This document shows, in pieces, positions 1 through 8,680 of a stretch of DNA of 64,000 bases (positions are counted from its first letter, which is position 1; the number at the start of each line of letters is the position of its first letter). A model generated the notes under the pieces. The model was given only the letters and a program-made list of their open reading frames with translations. It ran no database searches and had not been told where the DNA came from. The stretch is taken from positions 1-64,000 of the forward strand of contig NZ_JAGIZA010000007.1 in assembly GCF_017813365.1 (NCBI RefSeq), read 5' to 3'. Made by a program: the position numbers and the translations under genes. The stretch comes from Roseomonas indoligenes. GTDB taxonomy: Bacteria; Pseudomonadota; Alphaproteobacteria; Acetobacterales; Acetobacteraceae.

Positions 1-108
1 ACCCGTACCCGCGAAGCCCTCTGGACCACCATCGGGCGCCTGCTCGACACCTTCACCCAAGCCGAGTGCAGAAACTACCTCGCCAACTCAGGATACGCGT
101 CCGAGTAA
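1..108 (+). CDS. IS630-family transposase, C-terminal fragment (enters from left edge)
   Basis: The plus strand is open from base 1 to the TAA at 106-108 and encodes about 35 residues containing TIGRLLDTFTQAECRNYLA and ending in GYASE. This IGRLLxTFTxxECxNYxxxxGY pattern is the usual extreme C-terminus of IS630-type DDE transposases. The catalytic DDE residues would lie to the left of the window, so completeness cannot be judged. The gene points towards the 3' end of the L,D-transpeptidase gene. The family call comes from motif memory over a short stretch, so it is good but not certain. Confidence 0.78.
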   Translation, partial: TRTREALWTTIGRLLDTFTQAECRNYLANSGYASE

Positions 109-123
109 GCTGGAAATGCTCTA
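109..123. mobile_element. Probable right end of the IS630-type element
   Basis: Immediately after the transposase stop comes GCTGGAAATGCTCTAG. IS630-family elements normally end in a short inverted repeat close behind the transposase stop and insert at TA, and a TA lies at 122-123. The matching left end is outside the window, so the boundary is inferred. Confidence 0.4.
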
Positions 124-129
124 GAACCC

Positions 130-340
130 CCGCCAGGAGGCTGAGCCTCCTGGACCTGCATCGGGCTGCCGCGGAACTGACCTGATATATCAGCCTTCTA
201 CGATCGGCTTGATCCTGTCCTCGTAGTCGCCTCGGCTCCACGAGCCGAGGCGCACCGCCAGTCGAGGAAAACCAATGCCTAGAAAAAGATGATGGTGAGG
301 GGGCCGGGGAGAGGAAGAATTCCTTCTTCCTCTCCCCGGG
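130..340 (-). repeat. Composite hairpin element, copy A
   Basis: Reading from the L,D-transpeptidase 3' end, the element shows module M1 (304-339: 16-bp perfect stem CCGGGGAGAGGAAGAA, loop TTCC), an M1 tail (CACCATCATCTTTTTCT on the minus strand), module M2 (229-251: GCCTCGGCTC paired with GAGCCGAGGC) and module M3 (133-153: CCAGGAGGC paired with GCCTCCTGG). It fills the gap between the IS630 end and the transpeptidase stop. The M3 side resembles copies B and D, while the M2/M1 side resembles copy H, so it looks mosaic. Confidence 0.8.
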
Positions 341-364
341 ACAGGCCGTGAGCGAAGAACCAGC

Positions 365-1306
365 CTAAAGCGGGTTGTCTTCCTGGGGCGGCGGCCGTGC
401 CGTGGTTTCCGCCTCTTCCGGCGTCTGGAGAGCCGGGCGCGACACGCGGCGGTAGGGGGCGCGGCGGGTGCCGGGTGCGTCCAGGCCGTAGGGGTCGCCA
501 TGAGTGACGACGCGGCCGGCGCTGTCGGTCCAGGCGGTGAGGTAGGCCAGTGCGACCTGCACCTCCTGGGTCGGCGGCAGCTCGTAGGTGCGGCCGGTGT
601 CCAGCGTCGCCTGGAGGGAGGTGCCGGTCCGGTCCAGCATCCAGGCCGCCAGGTCGCGGATGCGCTCCACGCGGACGCAGCCATGGGAGAGAGCGCGGGA
701 GGGGCGGGAGAAGGCCGAGGGGCTGCTGGTGCCGTGGAGGAAGATGCCGTCCGAATCCAGCAGGCCGATGCGGAGGATGCCCAGCGGGTTGGTCGGGCCG
801 GGCGGCTGGACGAGCTTGCCGTTGATCCAGCGGAAGCCGGTGAGGCCGGCGGCGCGGATCTCCGGCACGATGCTGGCGGGCACGTACCAGGGCGGGTTGC
901 ACCGCGCCGCGGTCACGAAGGTGGCGAGCTGGGGCGTGCGGGTCTTGTTGGCGCCCACGACGACGCGGGAGCGCAGCACCTCCCGCCCGTTGTCATAGGC
1001 GATCAGCTCGGCCGCGGCGATGTTGACGAGGATGAGGCGGCCGGTGGAAGGCTCGATGGCCAGGTCGTCCAGCCGTTCCAGCGTGCGGTCCAGGGCGATG
1101 CGGGCGCCGGCCCGGTTGGCCGGCAGGGCCGCGCGGGCGCGGCGGAGGTGGCCGCGGATGTCGGCCATGGCGGCGGCGGCACCGCCGGCTGCGGCTGCGG
1201 CGGTGCCGGGCTGGGCGGCGGCCGTGCGGGCCCCTGCGCCGAGCGCGGCAGGGGCAAGGGTGGCGCCAAGTATGCTTCGGGCAAGGGAGCGGCGGGTGGT
1301 GGGCAT
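365..1306 (-). CDS. L,D-transpeptidase (YkuD/ErfK domain), exported
   Basis: A 313-residue protein that should cross-link or modify peptidoglycan in the periplasm through a catalytic cysteine. Residues 1-32 form a basic, Ala-rich export signal (MPTTRRSLARSILG, ending near AAAQ). The YkuD domain occupies roughly 85-235, with strand LILVNIAAAELIAY, His191 in FLHGTS and the active-site motif SHGCVRV with His208 and Cys210. The long loop with NPPWYVPASI is typical of the larger YcbB/LdtD-like type, although the upstream domains of that type are shortened. The C-terminal 60 residues are polar and Pro-rich, with no family assignment. It is transcribed away from the HU gene. The start ATG precedes the signal peptide; no strong ribosome site is seen. 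Confidence 0.9.
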   Translation of the reverse strand: MPTTRRSLARSILGATLAPAALGAGARTAAAQPGTAAAAAGGAAAAMADIRGHLRRARAALPANRAGARIALDRTLERLDDLAIEPSTGRLILVNIAAAELIAYDNGREVLRSRVVVGANKTRTPQLATFVTAARCNPPWYVPASIVPEIRAAGLTGFRWINGKLVQPPGPTNPLGILRIGLLDSDGIFLHGTSSPSAFSRPSRALSHGCVRVERIRDLAAWMLDRTGTSLQATLDTGRTYELPPTQEVQVALAYLTAWTDSAGRVVTHGDPYGLDAPGTRRAPYRRVSRPALQTPEEAETTARPPPQEDNPL

Positions 1307-1503
1307 GAGCGGCCTGGAGGGGAGTTCCTGTGTCTTAGAGCATTTTTCGTTCCGCGCCTTCCCCCAAACGATCGTATTGCGCCCCCCGTGATAGGGCGGG
1401 GCATCTTTTCATCCCCTGCGGGAAGGCCGTAAGAGCGCGGCCGTCAGCGGCCGCGATATTCGGGCGTGCGACAGCAACAATTTCAAGCACGGAGACGACG
1501 CGC

Positions 1504-1824
1504 ATGTCGAAGAGGTTCCTGACCGGTGTGATCCAGCAGTCCACGGAGATGACCGGGGTGGCGGCGGGGCGCCTGGCCGCGGACATCGTGGCGGCGATCA
1601 AGGCGGAGATCATCGAGAACGGCCGCTTCTCCCTGCCGGATTTCGGCTCCTTCTCCGTGCGCGAGACGCCCAAGCGCACCGCCCTGAATCCCCGCACGGG
1701 CGAGAAGGTTGCCGTGAAGGCCGGCGCGACGGTGAAGTTCAAGGCCAGCCCCTCCCTGAAGGAAGCGGCCTTCGCCGGCGCGAAGAAGGCGAAGCGCAAG
1801 GCCGCCAAGGCGACCAAGGCCTGA
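1504..1824 (+). CDS. HU/IHF-family DNA-binding protein with Lys-rich tail
   Basis: A 106-residue histone-like protein that bends or compacts DNA, normally as a dimer. The core matches the HU/IHF fold: a helical N-terminal half (residues 1-45), then GRFSLPDFGSFSVRET and the DNA-contacting arm with NPRTGEKVAV around residues 62-71. After the core comes a Lys/Ala-rich tail (about 92-106, AKKAKRKAAKATKA), longer and more basic than in standard HU and reminiscent of histone-H1-like tails. GGAGACGACGCGC precedes the ATG as a ribosome site. A second family member (ihfB) lies at 51012. Divergent from the L,D-transpeptidase gene; DUF2161 follows 28 bases downstream. Confidence 0.9.
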   Translation: MSKRFLTGVIQQSTEMTGVAAGRLAADIVAAIKAEIIENGRFSLPDFGSFSVRETPKRTALNPRTGEKVAVKAGATVKFKASPSLKEAAFAGAKKAKRKAAKATKA

Positions 1825-1852
1825 GGGGAGGCCGGCCCTGCCTCGGCGCGGC

Positions 1853-2503
1853 TTGCCGGAGACGTCGCTCTACGCGGCGGTGAAGGCATACCTGGAGAGG
1901 CTGGGCTACGAGCCGAAGGGTGAGGTGTGCGGCTGCGACGTGGTGGCCGTGCGCCGCGACGGCGAGCCGCCCTTCCTCGTCATCGCCGAGATGAAGGGCG
2001 GGTTCACGCTGGAGCTGCTGCTGCAGGGCGTGGACCGGATGCCGGCGGCGGACGCGGTCTACCTCGCCGTCCGCGCTTCCCGTCGCGGGCGGGACCGGGA
2101 TCGCCGCGCCTGGAAGCTGTGTCGCCTGCTGGGATTCGGCCTGCTGGCGGTGGATCCGGCGCGCGGCGCGGTGGAGGTTCTGGCGGAGCCGGCCCCCTAC
2201 CGCCCGCGGCCGCAGGCCCCGCGGCGGGAAAGGCTGCTGAGCGAGCACGCGCGGCGCCGGGGCGACCCGAGCCCCGGCGGCAGCGTGCGGCAACCCGTGA
2301 TGACGGCGTATCGCCAGGGGGCGCTGGCCCTGGCCGGGGCCCTGCGGGAGGGGCCGAGGCGCCCGCGCGACCTGGCGGGACTGACGCCGGATGCCGGGCG
2401 CGTTCTGCTGCGTAACGTGTATGGCTGGTTCGAGCGGGTGGGGCGCGGAACCTATCGGCTGACCCCCGCCGGAGAGGCGGCGGCGGAGAGCCACCGCCCC
2501 TGA
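1853..2503 (+). CDS. DUF2161 family protein, PD-(D/E)XK-like fold
   Basis: A 216-residue protein of the DUF2161 family, predicted to have a PD-(D/E)XK phosphodiesterase fold; no biochemical role is established. The nuclease-like signature is visible as Asp29 (CGCDVVAV), then Glu46 and Lys48 in LVIAEMKGG. A winged-helix-like C-terminal part follows (about 150-216, ALREGPRRPRDLAG to GTYRLTPAGEAA). The start is placed at TTG 1853; there is no ATG at a suitable place, so this start is tentative. It sits 28 bases after the HU gene and may be co-transcribed with it. The 3' end converges on the FYDLN gene. Confidence 0.8.
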   Translation: MPETSLYAAVKAYLERLGYEPKGEVCGCDVVAVRRDGEPPFLVIAEMKGGFTLELLLQGVDRMPAADAVYLAVRASRRGRDRDRRAWKLCRLLGFGLLAVDPARGAVEVLAEPAPYRPRPQAPRRERLLSEHARRRGDPSPGGSVRQPVMTAYRQGALALAGALREGPRRPRDLAGLTPDAGRVLLRNVYGWFERVGRGTYRLTPAGEAAAESHRP

Positions 2504-2508
2504 GAAAA

Positions 2509-2531
2509 GGGGAGGGGAAACGCCCCTCCCC
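2509..2531 (-). terminator. Rho-independent terminator for the FYDLN gene
   Basis: Nine-base perfect arms GGGGAGGGG (2509-2517) and CCCCTCCCC (2523-2531) with loop AAACG. On the minus strand the hairpin is followed by TTTT, as expected for a terminator 7 bases beyond the FYDLN stop. On the plus strand there is no T run after it. Confidence 0.75.
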
Positions 2532-2537
2532 GGTCCT

Positions 2538-2858
2538 TCAGCTCTCCTCGTCGTCGGCGCCCTCGACGCCGATGTCCTCGGCGAGGTCCTCATCCTCGTC
2601 CAGGTCCTCGGCATCCTCCGCCACCTCGGCATCGGCGTCGTCCACCTCGATCTCGTCGGTGTCCGCGCCCTCCACGGCGGCGGCGCGCTTGCGCGGCTTC
2701 TCCTCCGGCAGCGGGCTGGCGGCGCGGCGCGCGCGCGGCTGCTCCGCCGGCTGTTCCGTCCCGCACTTGGGGCAGACCGCAGGCGTCTTGGTCAGATCGT
2801 AGAAGCGGGCACCGCAGGCGACGCAGGTCCGCTTGAGGCCGAGTTCGGCAAGGGCCAT
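2538..2858 (-). CDS. FYDLN acid-domain zinc-ribbon protein (TIGR02300)
   Basis: A 106-residue protein of unknown function that is nearly universal in alphaproteobacteria. The N-terminus carries a zinc ribbon with Cys12, Cys15, Cys29 and Cys32 (TCVACGARFYDL and CPKCG), including the family hallmark FYDL. The remainder is a charged tail: a short basic stretch (ARRA, KPRKRAA), then about 40 residues dominated by Asp and Glu. Its position divergent from aroA-cmk is the conserved arrangement in the class. The ATG start gives MALAELGLKRTC, the usual N-terminus. The role is unknown; an RNA- or nucleic-acid-linked role is only speculation from the zinc ribbon. Confidence 0.88.
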   Translation of the reverse strand: MALAELGLKRTCVACGARFYDLTKTPAVCPKCGTEQPAEQPRARRAASPLPEEKPRKRAAAVEGADTDEIEVDDADAEVAEDAEDLDEDEDLAEDIGVEGADDEES

Positions 2859-3017
2859 CAGGGAAGCCTCGGGTAGGTCCGGGAAGGCCGCGGACCGGGG
2901 GGTTCGGAAGGGCGGCGCGCATTGCCATGGGGGCCGGGGCGTGTCAAACGCCCGCGTTCATTTTACGCCCGCAATTCAGCCCCCGAACGCTCCCCCAACC
3001 CTGGCCGAGTGGTGCCG

Positions 3018-4400
3018 ATGTCTCATCCTTCCGCCCGGACGGCACCGATGCGGGCCTCGGCGCCGACCATCTCCGGGCCAAATGGCCCCGGGCTGCACGG
3101 GCGGGTTTCCGTGCCGGGCGACAAGTCCGTCTCCCACCGCGCCCTCATGTTCGGCGCGCTCGCCGTCGGCACAACCGACATCACCGGGTTGCTCGAGGGG
3201 GAGGACGTGCTCCGCACCGCCGCCGCCATGCGGGCCCTGGGAGCCGAGGTGGAGAGGCTCGGCCCCGGGCGCTGGCAGGTGGCCGGGCGCGGGGTGGGCG
3301 GGCTGGTGGAGCCGGCCGACGTGCTGGACATGGGCAATTCCGGCACCGCCGCGCGGCTGATCTGCGGTCTTCTCGCGGGGCATCCGATCTTCGCGGTGCT
3401 GACGGGCGACGCCTCGCTCCGCAAGCGCCCGATGCGGCGGGTGACGGATCCGCTCTCCGCCTGCGGGGCCCGCTTCACCGGCCGCGAGGGCGGGCGCCTG
3501 CCCCTCTCGGTGGAAGGGGCGGCGGATCCGTTGCCGCTGGACTACGCCGTGCCCGTGCCCTCCGCCCAGGTGAAGTCCGCGGTGCTGCTCGCCGGCCTCT
3601 GCGCCCGCGGCACGACGCGGGTGGAGGAGCGGGAGGCGACCCGCGACCACACGGAGAACATGCTCCGCCACTTCGGCGCCGCCGTGCGCGTGGAGGCGGA
3701 CGGGAACCGGCGGGTGATCGAGCTGGACGGGCAGCCGGAGCTGCGCGGCGCGCCGGTGGTGGTGCCCGCCGACCCCTCCTCCGCCGCCTTCCCGCTGGTG
3801 GCGGCGCTGCTGGTGCCGGGCTCCCGGGTCACGGTGGAGGGCGTGGGCCTGAACCCCCTCCGCACCGGCCTGTTCGACACGCTGCGGGAGATGGGCGCGG
3901 AGCTCACCGTCTCGAACCGGCGGGTGGAGGGCGGCGAGCCCGTGGGCGACCTGACCGCCGCCTTCTCCGAGCTGCGCGGGGTGGACGTCCCGGCCGCGCG
4001 CGCGCCCTCCATGATCGACGAGTACCCCGTGCTCGCCGTGGCCGCCGCCTTCGCCCGGGGCACCAGCCGCTTCCGCGGCCTGGGCGAGCTGCGGGTGAAG
4101 GAGAGCGACCGGCTGGCCGCGACCGTCGCGCTGCTCGCCGCCAACGGCGTGCAGTCCGAGGTTGAGGGCGACGACCTCGTCATCGCCCGGGACGGTTCCC
4201 CGGCCCCGGGCGGTGGGGTGGTGGAAACGCACATGGACCACCGGATCGCCATGTCCGCCCTCGTCATGGGCCTGGCCTCGGCACGGCCGGTGGCAGTGGA
4301 CGATTCCGCCTTCATCGACACCTCCTTCCCCGACTTCATCGGCCTGATGAACGGGCTGGCGGGCGGCACCGCCATTGCCCCCCTTGAGGAGACGGCATGA
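3018..4400 (+). CDS. aroA: 3-phosphoshikimate 1-carboxyvinyltransferase (EPSP synthase)
   Basis: A 460-residue cytosolic enzyme of the shikimate pathway. It joins phosphoenolpyruvate to shikimate-3-phosphate to make EPSP on the way to chorismate. Recognisable motifs are [11 protein letters not shown] at about 33-43, GNSGTAARL at about 110, [12 protein letters not shown], and [13 protein letters not shown] followed by LRVKESDR. Two similar alpha/beta half-domains fill the length, as normal for the family. The start is set at ATG 3018 ([10 protein letters not shown]), because an in-frame ATG at 2922 would add an unsupported leader. The stop overlaps the cmk start as ATGA, so the two are translationally coupled. 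Confidence 0.95.
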   Translation: MSHPSARTAPMRASAPTISGPNGPGLHGRVSVPGDKSVSHRALMFGALAVGTTDITGLLEGEDVLRTAAAMRALGAEVERLGPGRWQVAGRGVGGLVEPADVLDMGNSGTAARLICGLLAGHPIFAVLTGDASLRKRPMRRVTDPLSACGARFTGREGGRLPLSVEGAADPLPLDYAVPVPSAQVKSAVLLAGLCARGTTRVEEREATRDHTENMLRHFGAAVRVEADGNRRVIELDGQPELRGAPVVVPADPSSAAFPLVAALLVPGSRVTVEGVGLNPLRTGLFDTLREMGAELTVSNRRVEGGEPVGDLTAAFSELRGVDVPAARAPSMIDEYPVLAVAAAFARGTSRFRGLGELRVKESDRLAATVALLAANGVQSEVEGDDLVIARDGSPAPGGGVVETHMDHRIAMSALVMGLASARPVAVDDSAFIDTSFPDFIGLMNGLAGGTAIAPLEETA

Positions 4401-5071
4401 GCGGATTGTCCGGTGAAGTGGCGCCGCCAGAAGGAATGACGGCGCCGGTGGTGATCGCGGTGGACGGCCCCGCCGCCGCCGGCAAGGGCACCCTGGCCCG
4501 GCGCCTCGCGGCCGAGCTGGGCCTGCCCTATCTCGACACCGGCCTGCTCTACCGCGCCGTCGCGCGCCGCGTGCTTCTCTCCGGCGGCCTGCCGACCAAC
4601 CCGCAGGCGGCCGAGGCCGCGGCGGCCGCGCTGACGCCCGAGGACCTGCAGCGCCCCGACCTTCGCGGGCCCGACATGGACCAGGGCGCGAGCCAGGTGG
4701 CCGCCCAGCCCCCGGTCCGCGCCCTGCTGCTGGATTTCCAGCGCAACTTTGCCGCCCGCAACGGCGCGGTGATGGACGGGCGCGACATCGGCACCGTGGT
4801 CTGCCCCGATGCCCGCGTGAAGCTCTTCGTCACCGCCTCCGCCGCCGCACGGGCGGAACGGCGCTGGCTGGAACGCCAGGCCAAGGGCGAACCCATCCCC
4901 CTGGAGGAGGTGGCGGCCGAGATGGCCGTGCGCGACGCGCGGGATGCCGCCCGCGACGTGGCGCCGATGCGGCCGGCCGAGGACGCCCTGGTGCTGGACA
5001 CGACGGGGCTGGACGCCGATGCGGCCTACGAGGCGGCCCTGCAGCTGATTCGGGCGCGGCTGGACGCGTGA
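4397..5071 (+). CDS. cmk: Cytidylate kinase
   Basis: A 224-residue kinase that phosphorylates CMP and dCMP with ATP in pyrimidine nucleotide salvage. The P-loop is [14 protein letters not shown] at about residues 22-35, followed by [14 protein letters not shown], the NMP-binding region, then [12 protein letters not shown] and the lid-region arginines. Length and motif order are normal. It is coupled to aroA through the ATGA overlap. In most alphaproteobacteria rpsA follows cmk; here repeat element B and an exporter gene follow instead. Confidence 0.94.
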   Translation: MSGLSGEVAPPEGMTAPVVIAVDGPAAAGKGTLARRLAAELGLPYLDTGLLYRAVARRVLLSGGLPTNPQAAEAAAAALTPEDLQRPDLRGPDMDQGASQVAAQPPVRALLLDFQRNFAARNGAVMDGRDIGTVVCPDARVKLFVTASAAARAERRWLERQAKGEPIPLEEVAAEMAVRDARDAARDVAPMRPAEDALVLDTTGLDADAAYEAALQLIRARLDA

Positions 5072-5083
5072 TTTCGGGTGGCC

Positions 5084-5333
5084 CCGGGAGGAGAGAACGA
5101 ATTCTCTCCCCCTAGACCCCCTCTCTTTTTCTGGAGGGCTGCCGCGGGATGCCCGTCTGGTGGCCCGCCTGAGGTCGATGACCTCAGGCGACTGACACGG
5201 CGGCCTGCGCCGACACGGTCTTGGAAGCTACTTGGCACCGCCCTTCGATCATCGCATCCGCGGTAGCCCGATGCAGGTCCAGGAGCCTCAGGCTCCTGGC
5301 GGAGGGTTCCAGGGAAGCAGAGCCTCCCTGGGG
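5084..5333 (+). repeat. Composite hairpin element, copy B
   Basis: Begins 12 bases after the cmk stop. M1 is degenerate (GAGAGAA at 5091-5097 paired with TTCTCTC at 5102-5108), followed by a CTCTCTTTTTCT tail. M2 is at 5167-5189 (GCCTGAGGTC paired with GACCTCAGGC, loop GAT). M3 is CCAGGAGCC/GGCTCCTGG at 5279-5299, plus a CCAGGGA-type stem at about 5309-5332. An inverted pair GGGCTGCCGCGG (from about 5137) and CCGCGGTAGCCC (about 5259-5270) encloses M2. It is closely similar to copy D along its whole length. It fills most of the cmk-exporter gap. Confidence 0.85.
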
Positions 5334-5377
5334 CAACCCGAATCGCCATCCCCCGCATTTTCGGGGACAAGCGCCGC

Positions 5378-7717
5378 ATGATCCGCCATCCCGCCGCACG
5401 CCTGGCCTCCGCCCTTCTGGCGCTGGCCCTTCTTGGCCTGCTGCTGTTCCGCCTCATCGAGATTCGCACGGACATGGCGGATTTCCTGCCCCCCGCCGCG
5501 ACGCCCGAGGCCGCCTTCCTGCTGGAGGAGTTGCGGGAGGGCGCCGCGACCACGCTGCTGCTGGCGGGGATCGAGGGGGCGGAGGAGGCGGAGCTGGCCC
5601 GCGTCTCCCGGAGCATGGGGGATGCGATGCGGGCAAGCGGGCGTTTCGCCTTCGTCGGCAACGGCACGGCGGACCTTACGGAGGGGGAGCAGGCGCTTCT
5701 GTTCCGCTACCGCTACCTGCTGGGGAACTCGGAGGGGCGTTTCGCGGTGCCGGCGCTGCGGCGGGAGTTGGAAACGGTGCTGGACGGGCTTCGCTCCTCG
5801 CTCTCCGGCGTGTTCTCGCGGCTGGGCTTCGCCGATCCCACGGGGGTGTTCCTGGAGACGCTGAAGGGCTGGCTCGGCAGCTCGACCGTGCAGGTCCGGC
5901 AGGGCGTGTGGTTCGCGGGCGGGGAGGGGCCTCCGCGCGCCTTGATGGTGGCGCGCAGCCGGGCCGCCGGCACGGATACGGAGGCGCAGAGGGAGGCGGC
6001 GGAGGCGGTGCGGGCGGGCTTCGCGGCGGCCGATCCGAAGGGGGCGCGGCTGCTGCTCTCCGGCCCCGGGGTCTTCGCGGCGGCGGCGGCGGCCTCCGTG
6101 CGGGCGGATGTGGAGCGGATCTCGATCCTCTCGGGGGTGTTGCTGCTGGGCTTCCTGGTCTGGCGCTACCGCTCTCCGGTGATGGTCCTGGCCATGGCGG
6201 TGCCGCTGCTGGCGGGGACGCTGGCGGGGGTGCTAGCGGTGGCACTCGTCTTCGGGCGGGTGCAGGGGGCGGCGCTGGGCTTCGGGGTGACGATGCTCGG
6301 CGTGGCGGTGGACTACCCCATCCTCCTCCTGACCGGACGGCAGCCAGGGGAGGCGTTGGGCGGGGCCGCGCGGCGCATCTGGCCGACCCTGCGGCTGGCG
6401 GCGGCGGCGGCGGCGCTGGGGCTTGTGGCGATGATGGCCTCGGGTTTTCCCGGGCTGGCGCAGCTCGGGCTGTTCGGCGCTGCGGGGCTGCTGGCGGCGG
6501 TGGCGGTCACCCGCTGGGGCCTGCCCGCGCTGCTGCCCGGAGCGGCACTGATCGCGCGGCCCTTGCCGGATCTGGCCGGGCGCGCCCTGGCCGGGCTCTC
6601 CGGCCGGCCCGTCCTGGCGGCGGGGGTGGTGGCGGCGGCACTGGGCTGGATGGCACTGGCCGGGCCGCCGCGCTGGGAGGACGACATCGCCCGCCTCAGC
6701 CCCGTGCCGGAGGCGGACCGGAACCTGGACACGGAACTGCGGGGGCAGCTCGGCGCGCCGGACGTCCGCACGCTGCTGGCGCTGCGGGGCGGCGATGCGG
6801 AGGCGGTGCTCCGCGCCTCGGAGCGCGCGGCGGCGGCCCTGGCTCCGCTGCTGGCAGATGGGCGGCTGGCCGGGGCTGACCTTCCCAGCCGCTACCTTCC
6901 CAGCCGCGCCACCCAGTCCGCGCGCCAGGCAGGCCTGCCGGCACGGGAAGCCCTCTCCGCCCGGCTCCCCGAGGCCGCTGCCGGCCTTCCCTTCCGGCTC
7001 CCGGCCTTCGCGCCCTTCCTGGACGCGGTGGAGGAGAGCCGCGGCCTGCCCCTGCTGACGCCCGAGGGCCTCTCCGAGGCACCGCTGATCGCCACCCGCC
7101 TCTCGCCCCTGCTCTCGCAGCGCGGGGGGGAATGGCGGGGGCTGGGGCTGCTGGCCGGGGTGGCGGATCCGGCCGCCCTGCGCGCGGCGGTGGCGGCCCT
7201 CGGCGATCCCGGTGTTCTGCTCGTGGACGTGAAGGCCGAGACGGAGGGCATGATCGCCGCCACCACGCGCGGCGCGCTGCTCTGGTGCGGGGTGGGGGCC
7301 TTGGCCGTGCTGGCGCTGCTCGGCGCCGGGCTGCGCGGGGCGGGGGCGGCGCTCTGGCGCCTGGCGCCGGTGGCCGGGGCAGTCGCGGTGGTGCTGGCCG
7401 TCCTCTCGGCCGTCGGGGAACGGCTGACGCCCTTTCACCTCGCCGCGCTGCTGCTGATGGCCGGCGTCGGGCTGGATTACGCCCTCTTCCTCGCGCGCCG
7501 TGAGGCGGAGGAAGAGGCGGCCCGGGGCCGCGCCGCCGTGCTGAGCTGCGCCGTGGCCACGCTGCTGACCTTCGGGCTGCTGGCCCTCTGCGAGACCCCC
7601 GTGCTCCGCGGCATCGGGCTGACCGTCTCCGTCGGCGTGGCTGCCGCCTTCGGGCTGGCGCTCGCGCTGTCGCATCGCCCGGCGGTGCGTTCAGACAGTC
7701 CGTTCGAGGGAGCGTGA
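5378..7717 (+). CDS. MMPL-family (RND superfamily) exporter
   Basis: A 779-residue inner-membrane protein of the predicted-exporter (COG4258-like) branch of the MMPL/RND superfamily; such proteins export lipids or lipid-linked compounds. The layout is the expected duplicated one: a membrane helix at 10-30, a large periplasmic domain to about 245, a block of five to six helices (about 250-410), a second periplasmic domain, and a second helix block (about 635-770). The polar DYP in MLGVAVDYPILLL (first block) and DYALFLARRE (second block) correspond to the proton-relay region. The substrate is unknown. The following small periplasmic-protein gene may be co-expressed. The start is the ATG within AAGCGCCGCATG. 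Confidence 0.85.
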   Translation: MIRHPAARLASALLALALLGLLLFRLIEIRTDMADFLPPAATPEAAFLLEELREGAATTLLLAGIEGAEEAELARVSRSMGDAMRASGRFAFVGNGTADLTEGEQALLFRYRYLLGNSEGRFAVPALRRELETVLDGLRSSLSGVFSRLGFADPTGVFLETLKGWLGSSTVQVRQGVWFAGGEGPPRALMVARSRAAGTDTEAQREAAEAVRAGFAAADPKGARLLLSGPGVFAAAAAASVRADVERISILSGVLLLGFLVWRYRSPVMVLAMAVPLLAGTLAGVLAVALVFGRVQGAALGFGVTMLGVAVDYPILLLTGRQPGEALGGAARRIWPTLRLAAAAAALGLVAMMASGFPGLAQLGLFGAAGLLAAVAVTRWGLPALLPGAALIARPLPDLAGRALAGLSGRPVLAAGVVAAALGWMALAGPPRWEDDIARLSPVPEADRNLDTELRGQLGAPDVRTLLALRGGDAEAVLRASERAAAALAPLLADGRLAGADLPSRYLPSRATQSARQAGLPAREALSARLPEAAAGLPFRLPAFAPFLDAVEESRGLPLLTPEGLSEAPLIATRLSPLLSQRGGEWRGLGLLAGVADPAALRAAVAALGDPGVLLVDVKAETEGMIAATTRGALLWCGVGALAVLALLGAGLRGAGAALWRLAPVAGAVAVVLAVLSAVGERLTPFHLAALLLMAGVGLDYALFLARREAEEEAARGRAAVLSCAVATLLTFGLLALCETPVLRGIGLTVSVGVAAAFGLALALSHRPAVRSDSPFEGA

Positions 7718-7797
7718 TGCGGAAGCGGCCGGGGATACCCTTCCCCGCCGCCCCGGCGCGGCCCCATAGGGCAGTAACACCTGATAAGGAGAGCGCC

Positions 7798-8394
7798 ATG
7801 ATTCGCACCCCCATCCTTCTCGCCGCCGCACTGCTGGCCGCGCCCACCCTGGCCCTGGCGCAGGCCCCGGCCGATCCGGCCGTGCGCGAGATGCAGCGGG
7901 AGCGGGCCAATCCCGCCGTCCCCTCCGTGCCCGCGCAGAACCGCAACGCCGCCATGGCGGATGCCGGCGGCGTCGAGACCGCCCGCGGCCAGCTGGCCGA
8001 GGCCCGCGCCCTGCTGGTCCGCCGCCAGTCCGGCCGCGCCGTGGAGGCCCTGGAGCGGATGGAGACGCGCCTGCTGACGAATTCCGTGGTGGCGACCGAA
8101 GCGGACCGGCCGCAGTCCAGCGCGGCGCTGAGCCAGATCACCGAGGCGCGGCGCCTGGCCGCGCAGGGCGATTCCCGCTCCGCCCTCCAGGCCCTGGACC
8201 GCGCCGAGGCCGCCCTGCCGGCCAGCCCGACCGGCCCGGGCGCCCGACCCCTGCCGGAGGGCGTGCCGACCGCGGTGGACGCGCCGCACGGGCCTTCCGA
8301 CGGGCGCCGCCGCGGCCTGCGGCACGGTCCGCGCCCGGCCGTGCCGCCGACCCCGCCGGCCGGTGTCCCGGCGGAGACGATGCCGCGGGGGTAA
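7798..8394 (+). CDS. Small exported protein of unknown function
   Basis: A 198-residue protein with a clear signal peptide (MIRTPILLAAALLAAPTLALA, cleavage after ALA near residue 21). The ATG at 7798 follows AAGGAGAGCGCC, a strong ribosome site, which decides this start over longer readings. The mature part is Ala/Arg-rich with two amphipathic helices resembling TPR-like pairs (GQLAEARALLVRRQSGRAVEALERME; about 68-93 and 115-145), then a Pro-rich basic tail. No catalytic motif is seen and I do not recognise a named family. It lies 80 bases after the MMPL exporter, so a helper role in the periplasm is possible but unproven. Confidence 0.75.
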   Translation: MIRTPILLAAALLAAPTLALAQAPADPAVREMQRERANPAVPSVPAQNRNAAMADAGGVETARGQLAEARALLVRRQSGRAVEALERMETRLLTNSVVATEADRPQSSAALSQITEARRLAAQGDSRSALQALDRAEAALPASPTGPGARPLPEGVPTAVDAPHGPSDGRRRGLRHGPRPAVPPTPPAGVPAETMPRG

Positions 8395-8422
8395 TCGCCC
8401 TCTTCTTCGCTGTTGGTTTGTC

Positions 8423-8680
8423 CCGGGGAGAGGAAGAACGAATTCTTCCTCTCCCCGGACCTCTCACCATCATCTTTTTCTGGGAGCTGGCCTTGCTTTG
8501 CTGGCGTTGCGCCTCGGCTCTATGAGCCGAGGCGATTGCAGGGGCAGAACCAGGACCGGACCGTGAAGAACCGACGCTTCCGCCGGGTTTCGCGGCAGCC
8601 CGCTGCAGGGTCAGGAGGCTCGCAGCCTTCTGGCTCGGGACAAAGCTTCGCGTTTGCCCGGGGGTGCAACCTCCTGGGGA
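8423..8680 (+). repeat. Composite hairpin element, copy C
   Basis: M1 at 8423-8458 is a perfect 16-bp stem (CCGGGGAGAGGAAGAA, loop CGAA), followed by CACCATCATCTTTTTCT. M2 at 8511-8533 is GCCTCGGCTC paired with GAGCCGAGGC with loop TAT. The M3 side is decayed (GGAGGCTCGCAGCCTTCTGG), with a CTCGGGACAAAGCTTCGCGTTTGCC segment shared with copy E. It starts 28 bases past the stop of the small exported protein. Confidence 0.82.

Noticed and set aside
1335-1346. TTAGAGCATTTTT before the L,D-transpeptidase as a second IS630 end
   Set aside because: It resembles the reverse of the terminus at 109-123 in part only; no transposase or target duplication supports it.
6233-7675. Long antisense frame opposite the MMPL exporter
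   Set aside because: Gln/Arg/His-rich composition typical of a GC-rich shadow; the plus strand encodes a clear exporter.
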